Source: Pterois miles
Lineage: Eukaryota; Chordata; Actinopteri; Perciformes; Scorpaenidae
DNA: 64,000 bases
NCBI GenBank assembly: GCA_947000775.1
Contig: CAMQGK010000567.1
Span: 24,067,001-24,131,000 of the forward strand
Direction of reading: 5' to 3'
Positions 24,847 through 37,345 of this stretch are shown in pieces (position 1 is the first letter of the stretch; each line of letters starts with the position of its first letter). The translations under genes were made by a program, and so were the position numbers. The notes beneath the pieces were generated by a model. That model saw only the letters and a list, made by a program, of their open reading frames with translations. It did no database searches and was not told the DNA's origin.

Positions 24847-25385
24847 TTTGGTTGTCAAACGATTAAAACATTTAATCGGGATTAATGACACGATTGTCCA
24901 TAGTTAGTTGCAATTAATTACAAAAAATCTACCCTAAAGGGAGGTTTGTTTGTATTTAATACTCTTATCAACATGGGAGTGGGCAAATATGCTGCTTTAT
25001 GCAAATGTATGTATATATTTATTACTGGAAGTCAATTAACAACACAAAGCAGTGACAACTACTGTCCAGAAACCCTCACAGGTACTGAGTCAGTGTGTCA
25101 GTGTGCTGACTTGACTATGACTTGCTCCAGACTGCATGTGATTATCATAATGTGGGCATGTCTGTAAAGGGGAGACTCGCTGGTACCCATAGAACCACAT
25201 TTACATTCACATATCTGGAGGTCAGAGGTCAAGGGACCCCTTTGAATAGACCATGCCAATTTTTCTTTTTGTTTTTGGAACGCTAATGAGCTCCATTGCG
25301 ATAAGCTATGATGGCATGGATATCTTTTGTTTTCAAGTTTAATATGATGCCAGTACCTTCAGTCCAGCTTTAAAACTCGCCCGCT
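24847..25385 (+). mobile_element. Family A transposon, truncated at right
   Basis: Left end ttggttgtcaaacgatt, then the internal blocks through aggtcagaggtcaagggacc and gatgccagtaccttcagtcc. It breaks off at about ctttaaaactcgcccgctac, where an unrelated repeat follows. Confidence 0.82.
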
Positions 25386-25735
25386 ACAACCTCCGGCATG
25401 TGATGTATTGAGAACTGGATACAGTGTTGGAGGCGGCTCAGTTCATGAAAACTGCTCAGTGGTGCATGAAGCCAAAATAGCTCAACTTCCGACTGGAAAA
25501 GTACCCAGATTTTTTGGCGATCTTCTGCATCCACTGGGCCCATAGAGCAGGCGCAGTAGCAGCCGCTCGGTCACATGGCTCAGTCACGGGGTCACAACCG
25601 CCACGCTGTCGTCACGGCTCGCTAACTCCGCCTCCCAGTGGACCCGCCCGCCCAGAACAGTGAAAGGGAAATAACTCTGGATTCAGCTATTAGTGCATTT
25701 TACTTTTTGGACCTAATGATTTACTCAAGTGTTAA
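25386..25735 (-). repeat. Dispersed repeat family D, copy 2
   Basis: The reverse complement of family D: aaaagtacccagattttttg, tctgcatccactgggcccat, aagggaaataactctggatt. It abuts the truncated family A element at 24847. Confidence 0.7.
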
Positions 25736-26676
25736 TTAAAATCAATAGTGTCACAAATCACAATATTATGATATGTGTATTGATATTTTCTTACACCCCT
25801 ACTGTATGAAAATACAATGCATGTGCATGTTTGTCTTGCAGTAAACAGCAAAAGGGGGAAACTGGCCTCAGTTTTGGATCAGAGCAGCACTTAGATCAAA
25901 TGAGGAGAAGTAGTGAATCACCTCGACCTCACCTCAGTAACTCTCCTGAAAAACATTCCTCAAACATGCTCTGAGAGAGTGAAAGTCAAGAGAAAAAAGT
26001 GCAGTAAAAGAGAGAAATGACCACTCTTAAGCTGAGACCTGTGTGTGTAGTAGTAGTTGTAGATTCAGGGCATCTGTGATTTCATCCTCTGTGAATGAAC
26101 ATGTAGGGTAACTGTGCAAGTGTGCATGACAGTGACTTCAACAGTGACTTCCTAGCCGGTGTTTGCCCCGCTGTGAGAACATGATGTTCTTGCAACCCTC
26201 CAGTGCCTTTATAGCTCAGCCAGGCCCAAAAGCACAACCCACACACTGACCAACACGCATTAGCCGGGGACGGAGCAGCCCTCCAGAATAGCCCGGCTTG
26301 GCTCATGGCCTCCTATTGTATACATGCCGTCTCCTTTGTCTATGCTACCGTGATAGGTTCCAGTGTACAGGCACAGACAACAGTCTTGTTATAGTGTGTT
26401 AATTCTCCCATGACCTCCTCGCTGGTTCGTGGGTGTCACTCTGGTTGAGTTTCATTTAGATTAGAGGTGCTCAGCCCGTTTCCGTGCATGAGGAGTTTGA
26501 ATGTTTGATTTTCCAGAGAGCTTGTGTTAGAGAATTTAGGCCATCGTGGAGCAATGTGGCCTTTCAGGTGATTAGATTATAGCCGTTCTCTAGTTTTCTA
26601 TACAGTACATACAGTGAATCAGGGCTGCATGAATGACTGTATTTAATTACTGTTTGACTCATACGCCTATTGACTT

Positions 26677-27225
26677 TAGGCCTGTCCTCGACCAGAGAAG
26701 TACAACTAACACTCATACGATTTTGTCGACTAATAGATTAGTTAAGGGCTGCATGGTGGTACAGTGGTTAGCACCGTCGCCTCACAGTAAGAGGGTCACA
26801 GGTCTGAATCCGGCTTGAGGTTCTTCTATGTGGAGTTTGCATGTTCTCCCCATGTTAGTGTGGGTTTTCTCCAGGTTCTCCGGCTTCCTCCCACAGTCCA
26901 TGTCCAGTCCAGTCCACAGACATGCAGTTTAGGTTATTTGATGAGACGTGTCCAGGGTGAACCCCACCTTCACCCAATTCCAGCCCCCCCGCGACCCCTA
27001 ACGGTACATATAAATGATTGAAGATGGATAGATTAGTTGATTTAATCGACACAAAGAATCATACAATAGCACAACTTTTCTAGAGACGTGCTCATAAATG
27101 TATTGGAAATTAGTCATTCAGCATGAAAAAGCATTAAAAATGACTAATCAACTAAAGAAATCTTAGTGGACTCGGACTGAAATGACAGATTAGTCGACTA
27201 CTGGAGTCAGAGGGGGACAGCCCTG
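26677..27225 (+). mobile_element. MITE family C, interrupted by a SINE
   Basis: The ends taggcctgtcctcgacc and gagggggacagccctg are imperfect inverted repeats. A SINE is inserted at 26744-27027. The two halves carry complementary blocks such as tagattagtt and gattagtcgac. A partner fragment in opposite orientation is at 21248-21480. Confidence 0.78.
26744..27027 (+). mobile_element. tRNA-derived SINE with 11-bp target-site duplication
   Basis: The body contains gtggttagcaccgtcgcctc (A-box region), a B-box-like segment ggtctgaatccggc, and the gcatgttctccccatgttag core, ending at a short GATGGAT-type tail. The 11-mer atagattagtt occurs exactly at 26733-26743 and 27028-27038, flanking the element. 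Confidence 0.9.
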
Positions 27226-27639
27226 TACACCTTCAAACAGACAACAGTGATTCTGCTCTTGCATCTCACCAGGCAATATTAATGTCCTTGTAATTTTGAT
27301 AAACAACTTGCAAGACACCACAAAAGCAGAAACAAAAAGTACTTTAATGTGCAAGAATGGGAGAAAAACAGAGAAACAACAAAAAAACATGCATTTTTCT
27401 TTCTAAACCAGATCCAGGAAAAAAGGACTTCAATGAGGGTAAAAAGGTAAAAAGTCACTGCATGCTTTGATCATTTTCAGTGGTTTTATTTGCAGCTAAC
27501 AGACAAATCTGTTCCACATCTTGTACTGATTTCAGTATCTTTTCTGCCATTTTTGAATTCAGTGTGTTAACCCTCTGAGACCTGTGATCTCAACTGACTT
27601 TACTGTCTTTCAGAGGCCCTAGTAGGTTCAGTTTCAGAG

Positions 27640-27890
27640 CTAAAGTGAAGCTACAGGTCATGTTTACAGGTACAGTTTTATATGAAACTAGAAAACCAGG
27701 TCATGCTACCATGTCAGGAAGGAGGCTAAATAACGCTGTAAATTTTGGCGAGGAAAAACTGGCTTGGCCATTTTCAAAGGGGTTTCTTGACCTCTGACCT
27801 CAAGATGTGGATGAAAATGGGTTCTCTGGGTACCCACCAGTCTCCCCTTTACAGACAAGCCCACTCTATGATAATCACATGCATTTTTTC
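27640..27890 (-). mobile_element. Family A transposon fragment
   Basis: On the + strand it reads as the reverse complement of the family: atatgaaactagaaaacc, then ttttggcgaggaaaaactgg, then cttgacctctgacctcaaga and cccaccagtctcccctttac. Both ends are missing. Confidence 0.8.
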
Positions 27891-29090
27891 ATGCAGTATC
27901 AATGTTTTATTTTCACCTGTTCTAAAATGATGTCCATTTCATGTGAGACCATTTTTTGGAAATTTGACTTCACTGTATAAAATGACCTGTGGTGACCTCT
28001 AGGATAATCACAGCCTCCTAAAACTTTAATGTCACAAACTAGAGACCTGGAGCATTCAGAGGATGGATGGCTTTCCTAGCTAGACTGACAATAAGGGGGT
28101 TTCTGAGCAACTGCAGTTATTGCAGAAATCTCCAAATGTCAAAAGTTTTTGACACCAAATCACAGCATGGCTTTTTCTATGGTGTTCCTCGAGTTCTTTG
28201 TGTCTTAATGTGGTATTTTGGAGGGATTATTGATCATTTTTATCAATTCTCAAGTGTTCTTAACTCTTAGACTGTTACAATTAATTTAAAATAATTAATT
28301 AATTTGTGTTTATTTCTGATTTATGACGAGAAGAAGTTGTCACAGAGCTGAGCTGCATCTCAAATTTCTTCAAACATCTTCATGTTCCCAGCTTTCAGGT
28401 GATGTTCACCACTTCTACGTGACATCTATTGCTGCCCTGCTGTCTCCCCCTATATTCCCCCTGTACCTCCCTTAAAATGACAAAAACAGGTCTATTTTGG
28501 GTCTCGGTGTTAAAAAAGCCAAAGGAAGGAGCCTTGTTCTGTGTTTGTGGTGTTCTGTTTTGACTTGTGTGCTGGGAAAATGTGACAGCATGTCACAGAA
28601 ATCTTATTTTGTGCTTCTTAAGCTCTTCCATCAGTCAGGTTTGTTTAGATGAGCCTCTGTAAACTTGCTGTAGTAGTAAAATGACCTTTCATGTCTGATC
28701 TGATGTAGGAAAAAGCTTCAGACCTCACTTCTTTATCTAAACCTTCAGCCACTGAAGTGTTCAAGTACTTTCAGGATCCATAACTGGAGCACAAAGAGAA
28801 CAGTGTTTTTTTTATTACAATCAATGAGAAAATTGTAGTTCTCGCTGTATCCAATGTGTTGCTGTGTGTTGTTGTCGTTAGCAAGCTGCTAACATTAGCA
28901 CATTCCACGGCGTTAGTGCATTATACACAAGATGCATGTCGGTTGCTCAACACTGTCCAGGTCTGCAGGCCGTGTGTCTGATGAAGCTGTTTATAGCAGC
29001 AGAGGCCTTACGTCAGTCAGATGTCAGCTATTCAATGTCAGCTAGTTCTCAGTGCTCCTCTTACCTCATTGCTCACAGCGCTTGTAGATG

Positions 29091-29091
<1 letters not shown>

Positions 29092-29124
<33 letters not shown>
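29092..29124 (+). repeat. (AC)n microsatellite
   Basis: About 16 AC units. Confidence 0.97.
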
Positions 29125-29125
<1 letters not shown>

Positions 29126-29804
29126 GTACAGTGTATAGGTTTAGCTTTAAGCATTTCCACGGCGGATACCTCGTCCTTCACTTTCCTTCTAGCCATCCAC
29201 TCCTCCTCAGGCCCGTGGGGTATCGGGCTGCATGATTATGGCCAAACTGATAATCACAATTATTTATCACAAGTATTCAATGATTTTAGCGACAAAATAT
29301 ATTATTTTTAACAACATTTTTATTTTTCTTTAAACACAAAAACAAAACAAACAGTACAAAAACAACAGCCCACAATAGAATACAATACAGTGGCCACAAA
29401 AAAAGTAAATAAACATTTAACTTAGATCCCGGAGTCATAACACACAAAGCACAAAATATATTTAAAAAAATGATTGCACACCATCATCAGAGCACTCAGT
29501 TTGTTACCATGACAACTGACAGTGATGCAACAACTAAACATCTAGTGAGAGAACGAGAAAAATAATACAACATAAAAACAATTTAAATAAATAAATAACA
29601 GATCAGACAATGATCAAATAAAGTCAATAAATTTAAAAAAATCCTGAAGAAAAAACAGAGATAATAAGAAATTAAAATAAAATGCTAATTAAAAAAATAA
29701 AATAAAAAATTGACCACCTTTAGACCTAAAAATGTCACTTTGCCATCTTTCAGTATTACAGTCCAGCAACCCTTTCAGTGCAGCATTTTTAGGCCTCCTA
29801 CCAG

Positions 29805-29810
<6 letters not shown>

Positions 29811-29890
<80 letters not shown>
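29811..29890 (+). repeat. (TA)n microsatellite
   Basis: About 40 TA units, perfect over 80 bp. Confidence 0.97.
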
Positions 29891-29893
<3 letters not shown>

Positions 29894-30864
29894 CACTCTA
29901 CACCTTTTTTACCTACATTTTTAAGTTAAATGCTTCAGTCTGGTGCACTTTGAGAGCAATTGGAATCCATTTTATGCTCTTATTTTAATCACATTGCTTC
30001 TATAGATAATATCTATACCCAAAAGTGAAGCCCAAACATCTCAATCACCAGCTGCTTGATTTAATGTGCTGAGTTTTCTATGAGCGCACGCTTTTTAAAT
30101 GTCAATATCTTATCGCTATTAATGTTTGATTAGTAGGGCGGCTGCACTGGGGCTTTTTCACAGTATATACACCTACAGTATGTGTTTAAGCGTGCATACG
30201 TAAAGCGCTGCGTCGTGTAAACACCTCTCAGATTTAAACCCCAACAAGACAATTTGTGTCCCGATCTTCAAATGCTTATCTTGTTCCAGTGCTTGGGAAT
30301 GAGGGAGGGAGCGGAGGGGAGGTGAAGACATGCCCGCGGGACGGTGGCATGTCTTGTGATGTTTAGCGACATGTCAGGATATGTGTATGTCTGTATGTAG
30401 AAGAGAATATGTCTCTCTTTCCCTCATTCCAGTGACACGTCCCCTGTAGACACATCAGAGAGCTATAGAGGCTTAGTCCTGTCAGCGCCTGATTCAACCT
30501 GACCCCTTTTTCTCTCTAAGTGGAGGAAGAGCTCTCTTTTTCCTGTCCTGGGGCAACAAACGTGGGAGACGGAGGGCAGTTTTAGGAAAGTGTGAAAACG
30601 CTAGTACTGAAGTGCGTTCTGGATGGAGATGAGCATGTGGAAAACGAGTTAAAGCTTCAGTAGGCAGAAAGTTTTCAAGAAATTCAAGTGGTCTGAGAAA
30701 AAACTAGACTTCTGCATCTCCTCTGATTTCAGTCTTTTAAAAAAACTACCTTGTGATGGGAGATTTATGGGCAATCACAGGTTATTTCAGAGAGAAAGCG
30801 TTCTTATTGGCCCCCAGGAAGAGTGGCCAAATGGCAGTATTACAACTTCTGTTTCCATCACATG

Positions 30865-30981
30865 ATGCCATTGAGCCCAAAAACACTTTTTCCCATAGAC
30901 TTACATTGGGAAAGAGACGTCTGTAACTCAGCAGGTAATTGTTTTGAGGGGAATCATCTTCCCAGTGTAGGTTATTTAAAT
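30865..30981 (+). repeat. Dispersed repeat family D, fragment
   Basis: The block tttttcccatagacttacat through agagacgtctgtaactcagc to gaatcatcttcccagtgtag matches 5530-5630. A SINE fragment follows directly. Confidence 0.7.
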
Positions 30982-31155
30982 CATCCATCTGCAACCACTT
31001 ATGGGGGGGGGGGGGCTGGCATCGGCCGAAGGTGGGGTACACCCACCCAGGTCACCAGTCCATCGCAGTGCACATAGAGACCGACAACCATTCCAAGGGC
31101 ACCAAGCTGGATTCAAACCTGCGATCCCCTTGCTGTGAGGCTACAGTGCTCTTAC
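30982..31155 (-). mobile_element. tRNA-derived SINE fragment
   Basis: The same family in reverse complement: catccatctgcaaccactta, a poly-G run, gaaggtggggtacacccacc, and a B-box-like ggattcaaacctgcgatccc. The middle part is deleted. Confidence 0.75.
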
Positions 31156-31779
31156 AGTGAGGCAAAAGAAAAGAAAGGGAGAGGAAAGAATGGGAGTGAT
31201 TGCAGGGTTGGACATGTTTGTGATGCTTTGAGGCTGACATCATGGCTGCATCAGCAGGTGGTGTGTGTTGGATCATCAGGTAGGCCTGTAAAACAGCCCT
31301 GTCACACACTGACTATCCGTGGCACCAGAAAGGTGTGAGTCAGACGTATTTTTATCTCTTTTCTTAATCCATCTTAAATCGTTAAATTTATTTATAGACA
31401 CGACACAGGAGAGAAGGAGGAAATACAGGTAACCTACAAGTAACCTCAGCTAGCTTTACTGTGTTACCGGTACTTTCTCTGCAGTATGCAATAATCCTGT
31501 GATTTCAAACATCAAAGATTCTGATGATGAGACATATATTTACCATCGACATCCTGTCAAGGTATTTGGTGTTTGTTCTCCACCCTGTAACACATCCTCA
31601 TTTCTCCTCACATCCTCCTATCAACTGCTCCCTCGCTCTTTTTCTCCTCCTTTCATCTGCTGCCATGCAACTCACCTCCCTGATGCCAACCTGAATGTGT
31701 ACACTTGTGTGTGTGTTGAATGGGTGTGTTCCAAGCAGTAGTCACAGCAGAGAGACTGTAAGAGATTAAATAAAGTTAT

Positions 31780-31911
31780 GGCTGTCAATCAGTTAAAATT
31801 AAATTAAATTAGGGCTGTCGATCGATTAAAATTAAATAAAATTAGGGCCCTCAATCGATGGAAATTAAATAAAATTAGGGCTCTCAATTGATAAAAATTA
31901 AATAAAATTAG
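31780..31911 (+). repeat. 33-bp tandem repeat of a transposon terminus (4 units)
   Basis: The starts are exactly 33 bp apart. Each unit opens ggctgtc, ggccctc or ggctctc and ends aaattaaataaaattag. The repeated unit is the terminal sequence of the adjoining family A element. Confidence 0.9.
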
Positions 31912-32595
31912 GGCTGTCAACCAATTAGAATATTTTATTGGGATTAATGGCATGATTGTCCACAGTTACTCACAATTAATTGCATATTTTTTTATCTGTT
32001 CAAAATATATCTTAAAAATATATTTGTTTAGTATTTAATACTCTTATCAACATGGGAGTGGGCAAATATGCTGCTTTATGCAGATTATGTATATATTTAT
32101 TATTAGAAATCAATTAACAATACAACACAATGACAGATATTGTCCAGAAACCCTCACAGGTTCTGCATTTAGCATAAAAAATAAACTCAAATCATAACAT
32201 ACAAACTGCAGCCCAACAGGCAACAACAGCTGTCAGTGTGTCAGTGTGCTGACTTTACTATGACTTGATCCAAACTGACTGTGATTATCATAAAGTGGGC
32301 ATGTCTGTAAAGGGGAGACTGGTGGGGACCCAGAGAACCCATTTACATTCACATATCTTCAGGTCAAAGCTCAAGGGACCTCTTTGGATAAGACAGTCTT
32401 TCCTCGCACAATTTAGCACAAGTTCGGAGCGTTATTTAGACTTCTTCATGACAAACTAGTATTTGGTACCAATCGATTTCTTCGGTTTCTAGTTTCCCAT
32501 GACACCTGAGCCTGCTACAAACTAAAACACGTTGTGCTAATGCATTAAAGAATTTAGTGATGTTAAAACGATTAATGCATTATATAGTTAAAACT
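31780..32595 (+). mobile_element. Family A transposon with four tandem copies of its left end
   Basis: The element proper begins at 31912 (ggctgtcaaccaattag) and carries all internal blocks to about ttaaaacgattaatgcatta. Immediately before it, four 33-bp units (starting at 31780, 31813, 31846 and 31879) each repeat the terminal motif plus an AT-rich stretch. The final right terminus is not evident. Confidence 0.85.
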
Positions 32596-33475
32596 GGTGG
32601 AAATTGTGGAATATGAGTGATGTTTGATGTTCGGTCTGGTAGAAGGCCTAAACTAAACCTAAACTTCTCAACAGCATCTTATCAATTAAATCTCTCTCTC
32701 TACCTCTGAAGCAGCACTTCCAGACCTTCCCGTTGCCATGCCAGCGACACAACAGTGTGAGGGAAGCGTTGGAGCTCTACTGTAGACACTGGGCATGGTG
32801 AGGATGTGATAAGGGTGGATTTGACCTCTCGTGAAGTTGGCATTGGCAGGCTAGCAGAGTCCAAGGTGCCACAGTGGTAGTTCAGTCTGATAATTTATCT
32901 GAGGACTACTGCTTCAATTAGGCTCAAAGGTTTCAGGAAAGCTACTGTGCTCCCTCCTTCTCTGTTATATCGCTTGTATTTGTTTGAATCATTTACAACA
33001 TGAGCGTGTGAAGTGTTTACCACAGAGCAGTCACCACAGTAGCACAGGGATCCTGGATTTATTTCTTAATTCGGTCATCACATCTCAGACACTGCTGATC
33101 AGATATTGACAAAATACAGAGTGATGTCCTCTTCCTGCAATTTAACTGGAAGAATGCACCATTTGCTTGTCTTTCAATGACCCGTTGAGTCTGGAAAAAG
33201 ATGGCAGGAAAGTCTAGACTGTTTAAAAATCAGATTCTGCATAAATTTGAGGCGAGAAATGGGCCATGGAGAGCAGAACTGTGCTTCATTTTATATCAGC
33301 AGCAGCTACTGTAGGCTTTAATGAGGCGTGGGAGTTTTTAGAGGTCGTGGGTCACATCACCAGCTAAACTCCCCCCATGGTTTGCTGACTGGTCCAGTGT
33401 GTATTTGACCAGGCGGAATCAGTTCTCTAGACATCTATAAGCAAAAAAATCTAGCTTGCAGGGTGTAGTCAGAAG

Positions 33476-34148
33476 GGGTGGGAAAAATTTACGAAAGAAT
33501 CAATATATTTGCTTCATTTAGTCTATGTGGAGGTAGAAGGAAGTTACTGATCTTATTGTTATAGTCTGAGTTCTGTGTCTGTCAACCAAAACCAACCGCA
33601 GCTGCAGCGAGAAACCAGAAAACACTCACATTTGAAATCCATCATGGTAAACATGACACATACAGTAAAGTATGGAAACACTTTGGGTTTCACACATTAC
33701 CAGGAAAAGCAGAACTAGGCATCACGGCTAAAGCTGCATGGTTACTCTGTCACGGACAGGAAACGTTAAATAAATAAGATTGATTGGATTATATTCAACA
33801 GAAGTATAAAACATGACACATCCCTTATAAATTAAAAAGAAAACACCACTAATTTGTGAGAGAAATATCTTAACTCTGATTTTTGCCTGACAATGATTGA
33901 TGTATTTGAATTCAGGACATCTCTGACTACATGCATGATGAAAATCAAACATTTTTACTGTATTAATTTAGATATTTTTCAAAGTAAAAGTACCCAGAAG
34001 TGTATGATTCAACTGTTTCCCATAGTCTAGTGTTAAAAAAGTTAATACACATTGCAAAAAATTGTAATATTGAATCGCAGTATGTATTATATTGTTATCA
34101 TGTAGTAGTATCATGGTAGTATTGAATTAGGAGATATTTTCCCAGCCC
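33476..34148 (-). repeat. Dispersed repeat family B, copy 2 (inverted)
   Basis: The reverse complement of 3337-4123 over most of its length. Visible blocks are gtctatgtggaggtagaagg, ttttactgtattaatttaga and agtctagtgttaaaaaagtt. The ends read ggggtgggaaaaattt and atattttcccagccc, again imperfect inverted termini. Confidence 0.75.
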
Positions 34149-34969
34149 AAGTAGTCGAGCTTCTGAAAGGCACTTTATCAACAAATCAGACAAGTAGATG
34201 TTGCACTTTTTTATATTTGCGTGGAATATGTCAGACAGAAAATGGACATTGGCAAACTAAAGAAAAATATGCATCTCACCACTGCGCTACATAAGAGACT
34301 AGACTTCTCTCTCAGGTGGTCTGATTGTTGCAGTACATATAAATGACACTGTTTCCTTCGTGTACAGCGTCACACAGATCATCAGCCCTGGCCCTCAGGT
34401 GCTCTGCTGCTGCACTGCACACATATTAAGACACACGTCTACACTTTGAGGCACCAGGATGCATCCAGGTTTACACCCCTTATAAACCCACCGGGGCCAG
34501 GTGTGTGGGTTTAACACAGTGTGCTCCCTGCCCTCTGTTAGTTATAAATACAACTTCTAATCACACAGCTCACTCTAACGAGACCTCTTTGGACCTCCAT
34601 GTATGCAGATGTTAGTCCCAGTTACATCTTAGATTAGAGACAAAAATATCAGCCTTAAATTCTGTGAAAGATTTTAAAAAGTTTTGCGTGTGCAGTGGGC
34701 CATTGCAAAGTAAAAGAACACTGTGTGTTTTGGAGCTTATGATATTTATCAGAGGCCTGAGGACCGAAGCCAAGGGCAGACTGGGAAATGGCCAGAGTTT
34801 TAGAAAAGAGAGGGTTCTCTTTCTCCTCTCTCCTCCCACATCGACCATCTCTAAGTGCTCATTGCCACCAGCCGTAAACTGTAATGTCCACCTGCAAACC
34901 TCCAGGACCACCTCTGTGCTGCATGGCTGCATGTACACTGCAGGACTTTGAGCACCAGAGGGGAAACTA

Positions 34970-35560
34970 TTCAATAGTGTGGATAAAAATGACTGTATGT
35001 AGCTTTGGTATTTGTTCTCTGTCACCGATGTGGAGGCATTATTTCGGTTATAAATTTGGCACATATGTCCACGTGGACTCAAGGATGAACTGATAAGAAT
35101 TTGTTGGTTAAAGGTCACTGTGACCTCACGTCTGTCCCATTCTGGTGATACCACAGGAACAAACGTCCGCTTGGATTCAAGTAGGAACTGATTAGATGTT
35201 AGTGGAAAAAGGTCAGATGTCAAGGTCACCTTATGTCAGTATGGATAAAAATAACAGTATGTAGCTTTGATATTTGTTTTCTGTCGCCGGCGTGGAGGCT
35301 TTACGTTTTTGGGTAGTCTGTGTGTCCGTCTGTCTGTCCACACCATTCTTGTGAATTTGGAACAAAAACAAACTACCTTGACTCAAGGATGAACTGATTC
35401 GATTTTGGTGGTCAAAATCTAATTAGTTAGGCCATAACTCAAGAATTCTTGCTAATTATGAGAATTTCAGACAAAGGTAAAATGATGAAGTGATGACATT
35501 TTGGACAGATTTAGATGTAAACTGTGACTGCTTGGTGAAGGCTTACAACCGCGAGGTGGT
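34970..35560 (+). repeat. Degenerate tandem repeat with internal duplication
   Basis: The phrase gtatgtagctttggtatttg recurs as gtatgtagctttgatatttg some 250 bp later (34995 and 35259). Variants of gactcaaggatgaactgatt occur at about 35078, 35174 and 35380. It resembles an old minisatellite-like fish repeat. Confidence 0.6.
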
Positions 35561-35984
35561 ATTTCTAGTTTATACCTAGACTAGATTAAAATTCTCCTTT
35601 GCTATCTGCGATATGCTTTTCCTTCTCTATGTGAAACACCTTTCATTGTCTCTGTCAATGAGACTTTGCGACGTGCAAGAAAAACTTAGTTTAGCATTCA
35701 ATCACTTTTTTTTTTTACAGTTGAACTGTACCATACTGACACTTGACTATGACATCTACGCTACTGTGTAATATTTACATTTCTGTGCAATATTATTGTT
35801 CATATTTACACACAGTGCATTATTATACTTTTACTTGCAGTATTTACATGATGCATAGTGCACTGTTTTAACTTTTACTTAAATTCTGTCTTTTATTACT
35901 GTTACATGAAGAGACACTGACGAAATAAGCATTTCATTGTACATATAGGACAATAAACCTTTTGAATCTTTGAATCCGCTCTTA

Positions 35985-36140
35985 GGAGTTTGGAGGCCGA
36001 TGTGCAGAAATGGGCAGCAGCTGGCATGATGCTTCGGCCCTCCATTTTTCGCTGGGCCTCTGGGGAGAGACAGGCCACGCGCCAAGAGCTTTCGTGTCAT
36101 AAATATCCTCCCTGAATGCTTCAGTGCCGTATAATTACAC
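35985..36140. promoter_or_regulatory. Candidate conserved non-coding element
   Basis: A complex, repeat-free block (gatgcttcggccctccattt, aagagctttcgtgtcataaa) between AT-rich and repeat DNA. The call rests on composition only. Confidence 0.25.
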
Positions 36141-36849
36141 CTCCTTCGTCTCTCCCCTTTCTCTCTCTAACTCACTGTCATACTGTTGTCAGTGGTGTGT
36201 GAGTGCACCAGTGTGTATGTGCTTATGTAGTTAGATGGTTTTAAAAAACAAATGTCATTGTGTCCACAGTAACAGCTCAGCAGGGTGAGCTGGTTGTTCC
36301 GAGTGAGTAACTTTGGCTGGCGGTGCTCAACTTTAAACTTTAAACTGTACACCACGTAGTCAGCCTCATAAAGATATTTTCCATCTTCCTGTGATATACC
36401 CATAATGAGTCACAGCGCAGGCTAGTAATCAATCGTGTTAGCCTCCATCATCTGTGAATATGTTCTTTTTTTGTCAGTCTGTCATGCTGACTAATCACAA
36501 CTCTTCACAGCAGCCAAACAAACAGCAGCTCAGTGTTTTTCATGTGGCAGCCTGCCGCTTTAGTTAAAGTTGTTGGGAACGTGCACAAGAGCTTTGTAGG
36601 TGGACGACAGTAAGTATGCAGCATAGCTTCTGTTTAACAAGTCGCTCAGGTGTTGAGGAGCCAGCAGGACTAAAACAAAATATCATCCACATGTCCTTCT
36701 CATAGCTTACTAATTATTACATCGGCATCTTTGTGGCCTCAAGCAATGCATTCTCATACAATGGTTCGTATGATATCTTACAAAAAGTTTATTTTTCATG
36801 CATTTTCCTAAGAATGTCCCCCATCAAATTCCCCTCCAGTCTTTTCATA

Positions 36850-37345
36850 ATAAACTTGCATCTTCACAGGAAACAACTCGGTCAGATTTAGGAAATGATC
36901 GATTTGGTTAAATTTAGGCAACAAAACTACTTAGGTTTAGGAAAAGATTGTGGAAGTTATGCCCTGCGGAAGTGGCGTAATTTAAGTCTGGAAATTTCAT
37001 GACAAAAACTATGTAATTAGAATAAAATGGACTTGTTTAGATTTTGGCAAGAAAACTACTTAGTTAGGTTAAGGAAAAGGTTGCCATTAAGTTACAGTCA
37101 AGAAGTTCCTATATAGTTAGGTTTAGGAAAAGATAGACTTGGTTAGGCGTGGTTACGGCGTACCAGAAGTGGCGTAACTTAAGTATAGACGTTCTGTGAC
37201 AAAAACTACTTAGTTAGGTTTAGGAAAAGATCAGCTTGGTTATATTTAGGCAACAAAATTGCTTAGTTAGGTTTAGGAAAGGATCTTGGATAAGTTACGT
37301 GACACCGGAGGTGGTTACGCTGTATTGGTAGTGGCGTAGCTTAAG
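36850..37345 (+). repeat. Degenerate tandem array of ttaggtttaggaaaagat units
   Basis: The motif ttaggtttaggaaaagat, or close variants, recurs at least five times, interspersed with ggcaacaaaactacttagtt and gaagtggcgtaa blocks that also recur (about 36970, 37160 and 37330). Non-coding. Confidence 0.7.

Noticed and set aside
29811..29890. Ile-Tyr repeat protein across the TA array
   Set aside because: It is a translation of a perfect dinucleotide repeat.
34612..35229. 205-codon open frame on the - strand
   Set aside because: No known motif, no splice context, and part lies in a degenerate repeat (34970-35560). It is consistent with a chance open frame.
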